Positions 45,299-55,000 of a DNA stretch of 55,000 nucleotides are shown piece by piece. The stretch comes from Guillardia theta CCMP2712. Its lineage: Eukaryota > Cryptophyceae > Pyrenomonadales > Geminigeraceae. The DNA is taken from assembly GCF_000315625.1 (NCBI RefSeq), contig NW_005434662.1, forward strand, positions 1 through 55,000, in the 5' to 3' direction. Each line of letters begins with the position of its first letter. The stretch's first letter is position 1. The notes beneath the pieces were generated by a model. That model had not been told where the DNA came from, did not search any database, and saw only the letters and a list, made by a program, of their open reading frames with translations. The translations under genes were made by a program, and so were the position numbers.

Positions 45299-45970
45299 AT
45301 GGCTTCCCTTTCAGTTCTCGTGCTCCTCTTGTCCTTCTCTCTCTCAGATGCCTTCGGTCCTTCCCCGACCTCCCTTCACTTCGGTCGAAACCTCCCGACA
45401 ATGCGCAGAGGGATCAACGAGGACCTCAAGATGTCCATGGGTGGTTCCCCCATCCTCCACTTGCTCCTTCCCTGCATGCACAAACTCTCGGGCTTCACCA
45501 AGAAGATCGCGCCATCCTTGTCGCTGAATCTCCACCGGTGAGACTTGGACCTTTGATGATTAGCTTCCTGCTAACGATCCTCGCAGTGATTCCTACGTGG
45601 ATCGATGGTGGATCGCTGGGAGCTCTGAGAAGCGCAAGGAGAGGAGGCAGCCTGTAGAGCAGGAGCAGAAGGCGCAAGTTTGTCAGCTCCTGTCAGTCCA
45701 GCAGCTCATGACGAAGAAGAGGCTCGCTGAGGTTTACCTGGGGATGAGCATGGTGAGCCAGGTACAAGCTTATCCTGCCTCTCCTCTCCCGTGCTGATGT
45801 CCTTGCGCCAGGAGTTCATCAAACCCGAATCTTTGATTGTAGATGGGAGGAGGAACGAGCAGGGAGAAGTAGTTGCACATAAGTACCTTGACAAGCTCCT
45901 GCAAGGCGTGCCGGACGTTCAGCAGCAGAAGCAGAGAATCAACGACAGCGTGGAGTCAAGCCAGCTATGA
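45299..45970 (+). CDS. Plastid-targeted protein of unknown function
   Basis: Three exons (45299-45537, 45587-45752, 45812-45970), introns 49 and 59 nt, 187 residues. Residues 1-18 form a signal peptide (hydrophobic LSVLVLLLSFSLS) with predicted cleavage in SDA|FGP, which puts Phe at +1, followed by an Arg/Ser/Pro-containing transit segment. This is the bipartite plastid address of red-type complex plastids. The mature part contains a DSYVDRWW motif, a Lys/Arg/Glu/Gln-rich helical stretch and an FIKPESLIVDG segment; no family recognised and no further membrane span or lumen signal. Convergent with the PH-domain gene, 284 bp apart; the gap holds only a (GGA)n run near 46195. Confidence 0.82.
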
Positions 45971-46254
45971 TTCGATTCCGTGCAGCACTTTTTCTTGATT
46001 CAAAGATGTCAAGATTTTCCTTTCAACTGTTCATAGCCTGCTAACCATGTTTCATGTGCATTTTTCCATTAAATTCAGAGTTAATTTTATCATGTTTCAG
46101 TTAATTTCATTCAGATACATCTTTCAACCAAAAATTTACAGCACTGGAAGGGAGGGACAATCTTGGATGCCCTGTATGCAGCAGGAGCAAAAGGAGGAGG
46201 AGGAGGAGGAGGAGAAGGAAAAGACAGTAGTGAGGAGGAAGAGAGCTATACAGA

Positions 46255-48700
46255 TCATGATAGCGTGCTTCCATCCTTGCCCACCCACGACACATGGGCG
46301 CCAGGAACGAGCTCGAATGCTCCCAGCCATGCTTTAGTCTGTAAGCTTGTCAGCATGAGGCACGGGGAGCACGAGGGGGGAGGAGAATAACAATAGTGAG
46401 AGGAGAGGAACACAAGAGAATGAAGGAGCTTCGACGACCTCATCAACGGAGTTAGCGGATAGGAAGTGGGTTGTTCCCTTCTTGTTCAGCTCTCCAGTGG
46501 TCTTCACCGTGAAGACAGTCCCTGTCCACATATCAGAAGCGGCAAGCCTTGAGCGGGGACAGAAGGTGTAATAACAAGCAGAGGTAGAGAAAGAGGGAGC
46601 AGCAGAGGCGGTAGAAATGTTTGTGCCGAAGCCTCACCTTGCACAAACTGGATGGTCGCGTTGGTCACATGAACTTTTTCCACCTTCTCGTCCCTCTCTG
46701 TGAAACACAAGGTTGAGCAAACCCAACACAGCACACGCCGAGCTGGATACCAGCTGCATGCCGATCATGATACAACTCAAGGAGATAAGCGAAGTCGATG
46801 TCATGCTGTTTGCAGATGAGGACGCAGAAGCTGCGGCACCCAGGTAAGGCAACATTCCCTCCCACCCTCCCTCCCCAAACTCACTGGTCATGCCACTCCT
46901 TCTGCTTCTTCTGCAACCTCGCCAGGTGTCCCGCCATCAAGGAGCCAGGGAAGGCCGCGCGATCTTCCAGGCTGCTCACCGACATGGACGGCGACTTGGG
47001 GGCTGAGGACATGTAGTGAGCTTCTTGCCCGTGAGGCGCCAGCTGGTGCCCCTGCTGAGACGCGAGATGACTGGGCGAAAACTGAGGCTCGGGGTGACTT
47101 GGAGGGACGGCAGGAGGGACGGCTGGGTTCGAGGGGGCGGGGGCGTAGCTCGTATGCTCCTGCCACAGAGTCAACGAGGTCCAGGGCACCGCAAGGTCAC
47201 CGGCTCCTGCAGACCCTCCAGCTGGTAAGGCTGGTATAGCTGATCTACACGCGCTGAAGATGCCACCGGAATGTCCGTCGGGATCTCATCAAATTGATCT
47301 GCTGGACCAGGTCAGGCATCTTCCAGCTGCACCTGAGCTAACAGATTCGGTTCTCACCTGCTTCCCTGTGGGGGACCTGGTGGCCCATGGTGAAGGAGTG
47401 GGAGTGTGCTCCGACAGCAGTCATCCCCTCGTTCAGTACTGGCATGCTCGATGAGAACGCTCCCCTACTCAGGTCGATCGCATGCCCGCTAGACAGTACA
47501 GGTCCACCATCTGCTCTCAGTCCGTTTGCAGGAACGGGCATGGCGGAAGGTTGCAGAGCATGAGAGTCTTGGACTGGATAAGAAGGTGCAGGAGTAGATT
47601 TCCATTGTGTTTGCAAGGGAACATCTTCGTTGAGAATGCTTATCCTCCTTGGAGGCTCGGCAGGAATGACGCTGTTGCTGCTGCTCCCAGGTTTCCAAGC
47701 TGCTCCGACACTGACGTGGTTGTTCGTCTCGCTGCTCCAAGCAGGTTCTACAGGGTTTACCACCTCGAATTCTGAATCAGCTTCGTCTGCTTGCAAGTCT
47801 GGAATGACAAACGCTGTTTTCTCGTCATCAGTAGTCAAAACAGGCTCAGAAAGAAATACCTGAGGTTTTGGTCTGCTTCAAGGGAGGAGAAGCGGTGGGC
47901 TTCAGCAGGGTGTACACATTCTTCACTTCTAGATCAAGTTTGGGCAGCGATGTTGCTTCTTCCTTGTTCACATAAGTCTGATTGCTTGAGTTGTTCAATC
48001 TGACCATGGGCGAGAGGGGAACAGTCCTGTTGCCATTCCAGGAATTCTCAATCACAGGGCCATTCGATCCAATCGGACGGCTGAGAATGTCAACATTCTG
48101 GATACCCTGAGGAGGTGTATATCTATTGAATATGTCATTTCCATTCCCATTCTCAATGTTATTTTCGTTCTTCTTCTCATATCTCCCCTTGAACACGCGC
48201 TGTTGCTTGATTCGTACTTCCTCCTTGCGGATCTTAACCTGATAGTCGTGGATCAGAGGTGACTGTGCTTCTAGTTCTCCCAGGTTACAAACTACAGTGG
48301 AGTGAATCTCTTGTGTTGGTGGATTGTACAGTGCAAACGGCTCTCTCCCGTTCGCCTTTGGGGGAAGTCCATTAGCATGAGTTGCCTTGGAAATTGCTTT
48401 TTGCGGGTTCACAGGGTACATACTTGCAACCTCATTCAGCTTCTGCGTGTTGATCTGGGGCTGCGGGATGTCATAGCCGTAGGGGATGTCGTAACTGATG
48501 GATTCATGATACTCAGCGCTGTCGTCTGCGGCACGCGATCCATTCCCGGATGACGCTGACCTAAGGCTGGTAGCTTGCGGGAGCGAACTCCTGCCCTGTG
48601 GAAGTGACGGAGGCGCATCATGTGATGTATGACCGTCTAGAAGTCGATCCGGGTGAGAATCGGACTTCCTGCCCTTGAACAGACGCTTGAGAAACCCCAT
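46255..48700 (-). CDS. PH-domain protein with long disordered N-terminus
   Basis: Eight exons (48700-47860, 47813-47358, 47298-47201, 47159-46885, 46830-46751, 46697-46638, 46521-46439, 46338-46255) with consistent phases; introns 41-116 nt; 658 residues. The N-terminus MGFLKRLFKGRK is basic and amphipathic, a likely membrane-contact patch. Residues ~20-540 are disordered, Ser/Pro/Asn-rich, with YDIPYGYDIP repeats. Residues ~545-650 form a PH domain split over five exons: KKQKEWHDHFCVL, LLELYHD, VEKVHVTNATIQF, FLSANSVDETKAWLGAF, with the conserved helix tryptophan. PH domains bind phosphoinositides or proteins. Probably a cytosolic membrane-associated adaptor; partners unknown. Confidence 0.85.
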
Positions 48701-51298
48701 CTTCAGACTTGCCTCGAATCCTTTCTCATACCTCTCCCCCGAGCTTCTCCCTTGCTAAAACGCAGAGATACTCTATCCAAACAAGAGAGAGAAGGATTCA
48801 ACTCCAAGAGCTTCGATCCCTGCACAGCAATGTACAAGCTTCTTTTCTGATATGCTGGAACTGGGCAGGTGCCGTTATGGTGTCGCAAACTAGAGGCTTT
48901 AGTTCTTCACCAATCGTAGAGGTCTCGAGGTCACTGGCAGGACGGTATGTTGTGGAGGGCAAATAGATAGATGGGTGCAAGCAGTGAGAAGGGTTCAGAA
49001 AGCTCAACTGTGAGGTAAAGAGGGATGTGCTTGTTAAATAGCTGTAGGAGCTTGAAACGAAGAAGTGCAGCCAGGTTGACCGATTGTGGAGAAGAGAGAG
49101 TGGGAGGACGATGAGGACGGAGGATACAGACTGCAAGGACAAGGAAGTCGGAGAGGGAGAAAGAGAAGCTTCGAAAGAGAAGGGAGAGCAGCACTGCTAG
49201 ATGCGCTTGTTGCCTAGCCGATGCTGCATGAAGGATGAAGACGGCAAGGGGTAGTAGCAAGGCATCAGGGGGGTACTAGGTATATCCATAGGGTCCCATC
49301 GGCCACTTTACCCATGACTTTAGGGGTGGTAGATCGTGTCTCGTTTATACAAAGTGCAAGGGGTGGGTACTTAGGTCTATTGGGAAGGGGTACCAGAAAT
49401 TATCACCGGTTATCGTTTGAAAGATTGGGGTCCAAATATACTTTGTTGGAGAGTGCAGGGGTAGGTCAACAAATCTTGAAGGGGTGGGTTTCAGAATGAG
49501 GGTGGTGTGCATTCCGATGGGGTAGTCTCCTGTCAAATTAGGGTACCACAAGAAGGAAACAGGGGGTGTATACCATGAGGGGTAGTGTCAATTACTGGAA
49601 AATGAGGGGTAGTGAGAAATGAAGGGTCATTGGGTGGGGTAGATTTTACAGGGGGGTAGGGGTGAAACTTTCGGAGAGACTCTGGGACGATGATTGACCG
49701 AGGGTGGTCTAGGGGGTAGTAGCCTGGTCTAACGGCAGATCTTGAAGGTGGGGTAGATCATTGTGGCTGGGTGTGCAAAGGTAGGTAGTTTTCACCTAGA
49801 AAGAAGGGGTCGGGGAAACCTCGACCAGACAGGGGGTAGTTGGTGATGAGGGTGGTACAGCTGGGGGTGGAGTAGGAGGAATGGGGACTGGTGTGTAACC
49901 TAACGATGGGAGGAGGGTGGGTGGTTATGAGGGGTAAATGGAGCTCGAGAGATGGGTAGGGGTACTGGGGAGGTCGAGGATTGCAGGGGTAGTGATTTCA
50001 CAAACTATTCAATTGTTATTTGAAAAACTTTACCAGAAATACTTACAGTTTGAACACAAAACCGGAAGGTTTGAGACTTTGGCTGAAACCATTTGACAGT
50101 GATGTCACCACACGTTGCCGGGTCACGGGGGTGCTCAATCGCAGACTGGCAGGCTTTGAGGGGTACTGACCGCGGCGGCTTCAGGCCGGTACCGGGGACC
50201 GTGACCCGGCCTACTAGGCCGCACGGTCCGGCGGGGCCCGGGCCGAGCCGCCTTACTACTACCGGCGGCGAGTTAGTTCCCTGCCAGTGCCAGCCTGGCA
50301 CTGGGCCGCCTGGGCCCCAGTCGAGTGGCACTGCGGCCCGGGCCCGGAGCGGCGGCGCCGATGATGGCGCCGGCGGAACTTCCCGGAATCCGGCGGCACC
50401 GGGGTGACCATCGGACATTACAGTGATGAGTCGTGGCACGGCGAGTCAACTTGGCTTAGGCTTCAAGGCTTGACAGTGACGGGCCCGGCCGCCCGGCCGC
50501 CGTTACGGCCCGGCAATCGCAGCCTGATTCAGTCACTGAGTGAAGTTCGGAGCTTCAAGTCAAGTTTTGCAACCGTTTAGTACTAACGGTTAGCAGGACA
50601 CGGTGACCCATCCCAGTCACTGAGTGACCGGGTGCCGCCACTGCGATGATAAAGCCCCGGCGGACCGTGCTCCGTGACTCCGAGGCCGCCGGGCCGAGTT
50701 TCAGTCGGCTGAGCGCTCGGCCCGGGCCGGACCGCCGCGCCGGGGCCGCCGGGGCCGGCGGCCACGGCGCCGCCGACTCGATGCCATCAAAGTTTGGCGT
50801 CAGTTTGTAACTGTCTAGTCAGAAAGTTGTAACGGCGCCTCCGGAACATGTTTGGGCAGCGATCAGGCAGTGGGGATGGAGACGAACGGGAGAGGACGGG
50901 AGGGAGTTGGGACTTGTTGGACAGACTCAGAGGATACTGGCCTGGTAGACAGGAGCCTTGAAATAAGGACAGGGCCACGCATGTAAGGCGAAGAGGGAAG
51001 AAGGAGGCAGATATCAGGATGGCGCCAGTTCATCCTAGGAACAAGGGAGCCTGAGAGTTGAACGCAGGGAAGAACTTGGAAGATGATAAGAGGAGGAAGA
51101 TGAGAAGAGGAGAGGGCAAGGAGAAAGGAATGAGAAAGGAACCATGAACAAGGGAGGAAGCTATAGCATGTAGGAGTTGCTTTTTGAATCTGTCATCTCG
51201 CTCTAACTTGTTTTGAAACAGCAACGACAAAGAAATGTCTCTCTGCCTGTGCATGACCTTCACGCCCGTGCTATCCCAACAGGCTTGAACGAGTCTGC
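48701..51298. other. Divergent intergenic region with G-rich tracts and GC island
   Basis: 48700-49250 is the 5' flank of the PH gene. 49260-49990 is rich in GGGGTAG/GGGTGGGG tracts on this strand. 50090-50800 is a GC-rich island with two copies of CAGTCACTGAGTGA (about 50527 and 50614). 50810-51298 is the purine-rich 5' flank of the coiled-coil gene. No gene seen. Confidence 0.6.
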
Positions 51299-54200
51299 AT
51301 GGCCTCGTCTGCCATGAGTTTTCACGGCAACCCGGACTCCATGGTAGATGCAGGGCTTTCGCTCCATGGAGTGGATCTGGTGAACATCGAAGATGCCGAC
51401 TCTCTTCGCTCGATGATCCGCTCGCGTGACGAGAAGATATTCCTCCTGCAGAGGCGCCTCAAAGTCTCCTACACGGCCATTGAGGGCATGAAAGCGCGCT
51501 ACAAGACCAAAGTAGGCATGCTCGAGTCTCTGGTAGCCTCCCTCAAGGGTCCGCTCCCCCCAACCGCTGAGGACGCGGGAGATGTGAAGAGAGTGAAGCT
51601 GGGAGCAGGGGCAGGGGCAGGGGCAGGGGCAGGGGCAGGGGAGGATCGAGCGGAGGTGAAAGCACTGCAGGAACGGCTGGCTCTTGTTCAGGAGCAGAAT
51701 GAGGAGCTGAAGGGGATGTTGAGGATGCAGCAGATAGCGTTGGAGGAAGTAAAGCGAGAGAGGCAGACGTCAGTGGCAGACGAGCAAGACCTAAGGACGG
51801 AGAACATCGCGCTTAAGAAGGAGGTCGAGGTGCAGGAGGCTGCGATCACTCGGCTCATGTTGGAGGCGAGACGCAAGGATGAACTGGCGACTCTTCTATC
51901 TCACCAGGTGAAGGAACTGCACAGCGAGCGGGAGGATGCAAGGAAGGAGGGAGAGGTGACAAGGAACAAGAGCATGCAAAGTTTGGAGCAGGAGCGGGAC
52001 GAGCTGATCGGAGAGGTGAAGGAGCTGCAGCGGCAGATGAAGGAGCTCAAGGAGCAGCGAGACAGGCTGGGGCGAGACTCTTCGGAGATCCACTTCCAGC
52101 TGAACCAGCTGCGGGTGAAGAACGAGAAGATGGCAGAGGAAGCTGACGAGATGCGGAAGAGGTCGAGGAAGGAGCATGACGAGCTCTGCAGCACAAGAGA
52201 CGAGCTGGCCTCCTTCCGGTCACGAGCTGCTGCTGCATGGAAGGAGCTGGAGGAGGCGCGAGAAACGTTGGATCGCATGACGCAGGAGAGGGAGAAGCTG
52301 GCGAGAGAGGCTCAGAACATGAAGGCACAGGTCGAGTTCCTCCGGCAGGACCTGGAGGTGAAGACAGTGGAGGTGCAGCTGAAGGAGGAGGAGAGGAGGA
52401 GAGGGGTGGAGAAGCTGCGTCAGCTTGAAGGAGTCGAGGATCGGCTCAGGAATGCAGAGGAGCAGAGGGAGAGGAGTCGGCAGGCAGCAGAGCAGTTGAA
52501 GAAGGAGGTGGAGGAGAGCGAGAGGAGGAGGAGGCAGGTGGAAGACGTCAAGTCTCTGGCAATCCAACTTCAGTCCCTGCTGATACAGAGCCTGGCCGAG
52601 CTGGAGGTTTCCAAGGTTCATCTGCAGGAGGCGGGAGAGGGCTGGAGGACAAGGTTGTTGCAGCAGCAAAGGCAGCTGGACGAGGAGAGAAATCAGAACT
52701 TGAGTCTCATTGTTGAGATGAAGAAGGTCAACATTGAGGCGAAGGCAAGCAAAGATGAGATTCGAAGTCTGCAAGAACAAGTGACATACCTCCATCCTCT
52801 CCATGTTCTCCATCCTCTTACCTCTCCTCCTCTTTCCTTTTCCTCTTCACCACCACCACCTCCTCCTCCTCCTCTTCCTCCTCCTGCTCCTCCTCCTTCT
52901 CCTCCCTTTCCCTCGGCCCTTCTCCCCACCTCTATTTCACCTTCCATCTCTGTCTTCCTTTTCTTCCTCCCTTCTCCTTGTTCCTGTTCTCTCATCTCGT
53001 TCCTCTCACTTCCTCCTGCTGCAGCTGCAGGCAGTCGGGCAGCATCTATCGCTCCGCGACGTTGAGCTCGTCGACCTCCGCACCTTCTGCGAGTCTCTCA
53101 AGCAGGACAAGAAGCTAGTTAGCAGCCGGCTAGAAGAGGCGAACCTGTGATTGCTCCTGCTCCTCCTGCTCCTCCTGCTCCTCCTGCTCCTTCTCGACCT
53201 CTTCCCGCTCATGCGCTTGTTCCTGCTTGCCTTCCACTTGCTCTGCAGCGGCTGCTTCTCCTCCACGTAAATGTTGAAACAATCAGCTTCCTCCCCCCCC
53301 TCTCGTCTACTCCTCGTCTCTCGAGCTCTCCTACTCAATCTTTCTCCTCCCCTAGAAATGCTTCCCTGCTGCTCTGATCGAGACGTAGGGAGATCCAGTC
53401 ACTGCTCGATCAGAGGGTCAATTTGCAGCGCAGTATGGATGCGCTGCACCAAGAGAAAACTTCTCTACATCAAGAGAACTCCAAGGTCCTCCTCTTTCTA
53501 CCCTCTTCATTCTCTCCTCTTCCACCTCTCCAACTTCCTCATTCCTCTCTTCTTCTTTCTCTTCCTTCACTTCCCTCCTCTTGTCTCCCTCTCCCCCTCC
53601 TCCCCTCACTCGCTTCTCTTTCTCTTCGCTCCAGATGGAGCAGCTGCTGGCCGCAGCCATCGAAGAGCGAACTCGCTTCCGCTCTCAGCTGGAGTCAAGC
53701 AGGGAGGAGGCGGGTAGCAAGCAGCTCGAGCTCGAGGCCGTCAGGTGGAGTGGTTGCTGGGCGGGAGGGAAGTGACTAGTGGGGCAGGGCTCAGCTGAAG
53801 CGAGAGGAGGAGGCGACGGCGCGACTGCGAGCAGCTGCAGGGCAGATGGAAGAGGTTGGAGCGAGGAGAGAGGAGAGAGGAGGGAGGAGAGAGAGAAGTG
53901 ACGAAGGAGCAGGAGGCGAAGAAGAGAGAAGATCAGATTGAGGAAATGAAGGAGGAGCTGGCAAAAGAGCTTGTAAGGAACGACGACTTGACTTCAAACA
54001 TCATCCGAGCAGAAGAAGAGAAAAAAGTGAAACACAGTGTTTTCTTGGCTCCTCTTCCTCTTTCTCTTCCTCCTCCTTCTCTTCCAACTTCTTCTCCTCC
54101 TCCTCCTCCTCCCACACTTCATTTTCTCCTCCTTTCCTCTTCTTCTTTTCTTAATCCCCCTCAACTCTGTTTTCCTCTCCTCTCATTCATCTTTCTTCAG

Positions 54201-54467
54201 AGCTTAGTCGCGTCATCCGAGCAACTCTTCTTCAACAAGCAGGTGAGCAGCGGCAAGGTGGGTCAAGCTAACGGGAGCATGCAGATGCTCGAGAAGAAGA
54301 TTGAACTGATGATGAAAGAGATGGCAGATGGTGATGAGCTCACGGGAAAGGTGATGATGGAGATGGAGATGAAGTGATGACGATGATGATTGAGACGATG
54401 GAGATGATGATAATGATGGAGACGATAATGATAATCATGATGATGAAGATAAAGGGATGATGATGGA

Positions 54468-54536
<69 letters not shown>

Positions 54537-55000
54537 CATGGAGATGATCATGGAGATGAAGATGGTGGTGGTGATGGTGATGTGTGCAGCTCGAGCAGCA
54601 AGTGAAGATCCTGACGGAGGACTTGAATGCCCTGAGATCGCAAACCTCATCATTGGAACAAGAGACTTCAATGCTGAGGAAGGAGATGGAGACGAGTATC
54701 AAGACAGTACATCAACTGAAGGAGGAGAAGAAAGAGAGAGAGAAAAAGGTTTCTTGCCCCTCTTCTCCCTTGATTTTCGTGCACTTGAATTTTCCCTCAC
54801 TGATGATCGACAAGCTTGCGGAGGTTATGGAGGAGAATGAAATCCTGAGGGAAGAGAACAGCATCAAGCAGAAAGCTCTCCTGGTATACAATGAAACCAT
54901 GTCCCTTCCTTCCCCGCTCCTCCTCCTCCTCTACCTCTACCTCCTCCACCTCTACCTCCTCCTCCTCTACCTCTACCTCCTCCTCCGCTACCTCCTCTTC
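51299..55000 (+). CDS. Long coiled-coil protein, 3' end outside window
   Basis: Exon 1 (51299-52780) encodes a Glu/Lys/Gln/Leu-rich coiled coil almost from its start (heptads from about residue 120). Further exons: 53025-53146, 53389-53485, 53635-53744, 53788-53854, 53913-54026, then shorter ones near 54201, 54283, 54590-54749 and 54815-54879, all continuing the same coiled coil in phase. The gene runs off the right edge. No motor, calponin or other globular head is visible, so it could be a structural cytoskeletal, basal-body or Golgi tether protein; I cannot choose. Introns are longer than elsewhere (up to 244 nt) because they hold CTCCTT and GAT microsatellites. A (GGGGCA)n microsatellite lies in frame and encodes a Gly-Ala run. 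Confidence 0.8.
51602..51640 (+). repeat. In-frame (GGGGCA)n coding microsatellite
   Basis: Six units encode alternating Gly-Ala near residue 102 of the coiled-coil protein. The unit is six bases, so length changes keep the frame. Confidence 0.93.
54457..54537. repeat. (GAT)n microsatellite in an intron
   Basis: About 25 GAT/ATG units, within a longer degenerate GATGAT stretch (54360-54580), in the intron between two coiled-coil exons. Confidence 0.95.

Overview
The window is the left end of a nuclear chromosome of a photosynthetic eukaryote with a complex, red-type plastid. A cryptophyte close to Guillardia is my best guess. It opens with CCCTAAA telomere repeats. Its genes are intron-dense; most of the introns I placed are 41-60 nt, and several use GC-AG ends. 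Two genes carry an ER signal peptide followed directly by a phenylalanine-led transit peptide, the plastid address used in cryptophytes and other red-plastid algae. The organism call is inference; no rRNA or plastid marker is present.

Layout. 0-4.5 kb is a subtelomeric mosaic. A gene takes its stop codon from the telomere array, inverted interstitial telomere repeats mark module borders, a ~290-bp block is duplicated, and a fragment of the neighbouring gene lies inverted. Then follow: a multi-membrane-span protein with two RelA/SpoT-like domains (4.6-8.5 kb, -); a BAT2-domain protein like plant MOS1 (11.9-15.2, +); a leucine-rich-repeat protein with an N-myristoylation motif (15.5-16.7, -); a PUF60-type splicing factor (18.3-21.6, +); cytosolic HSP70 (24.4-26.6, +); a thylakoid-lumen TPR protein (26.7-28.4, -); a giant RhoGAP-like/SH3/DENN/PH protein (30.4-36.6, +); an EF-hand protein (36.7-37.4, -); a low-complexity putative RNA-binding protein (39.8-43.8, +); an unknown plastid-targeted protein (45.3-46.0, +); a PH-domain protein (46.3-48.7, -); and a coiled-coil protein running off the right edge (51.3-55.0, +).

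Architecture. Genes mostly alternate in strand. The four convergent gaps are tiny (85-284 bp) and lack repeat islands. The gaps that hold a gene 5' end are 1.5-3.4 kb, and essentially each contains a very GC-rich island, often with a dispersed ~160-bp repeat and/or GGGGTAG/CCCCACC-type tracts. Most exon structures were rebuilt by hand from splice sites, reading-frame phase and domain continuity; junctions I could not settle are stated in the entries.

Functionally the genes are housekeeping and unlinked: RNA processing (PUF60, BAT2, the Arg/Gln-rich protein), protein folding (HSP70), membrane traffic and signalling (DENN/PH, PH, EF-hand, myristoylated LRR) and plastid biology (two genes). I see no operon-like system, CRISPR array or bacterial island.
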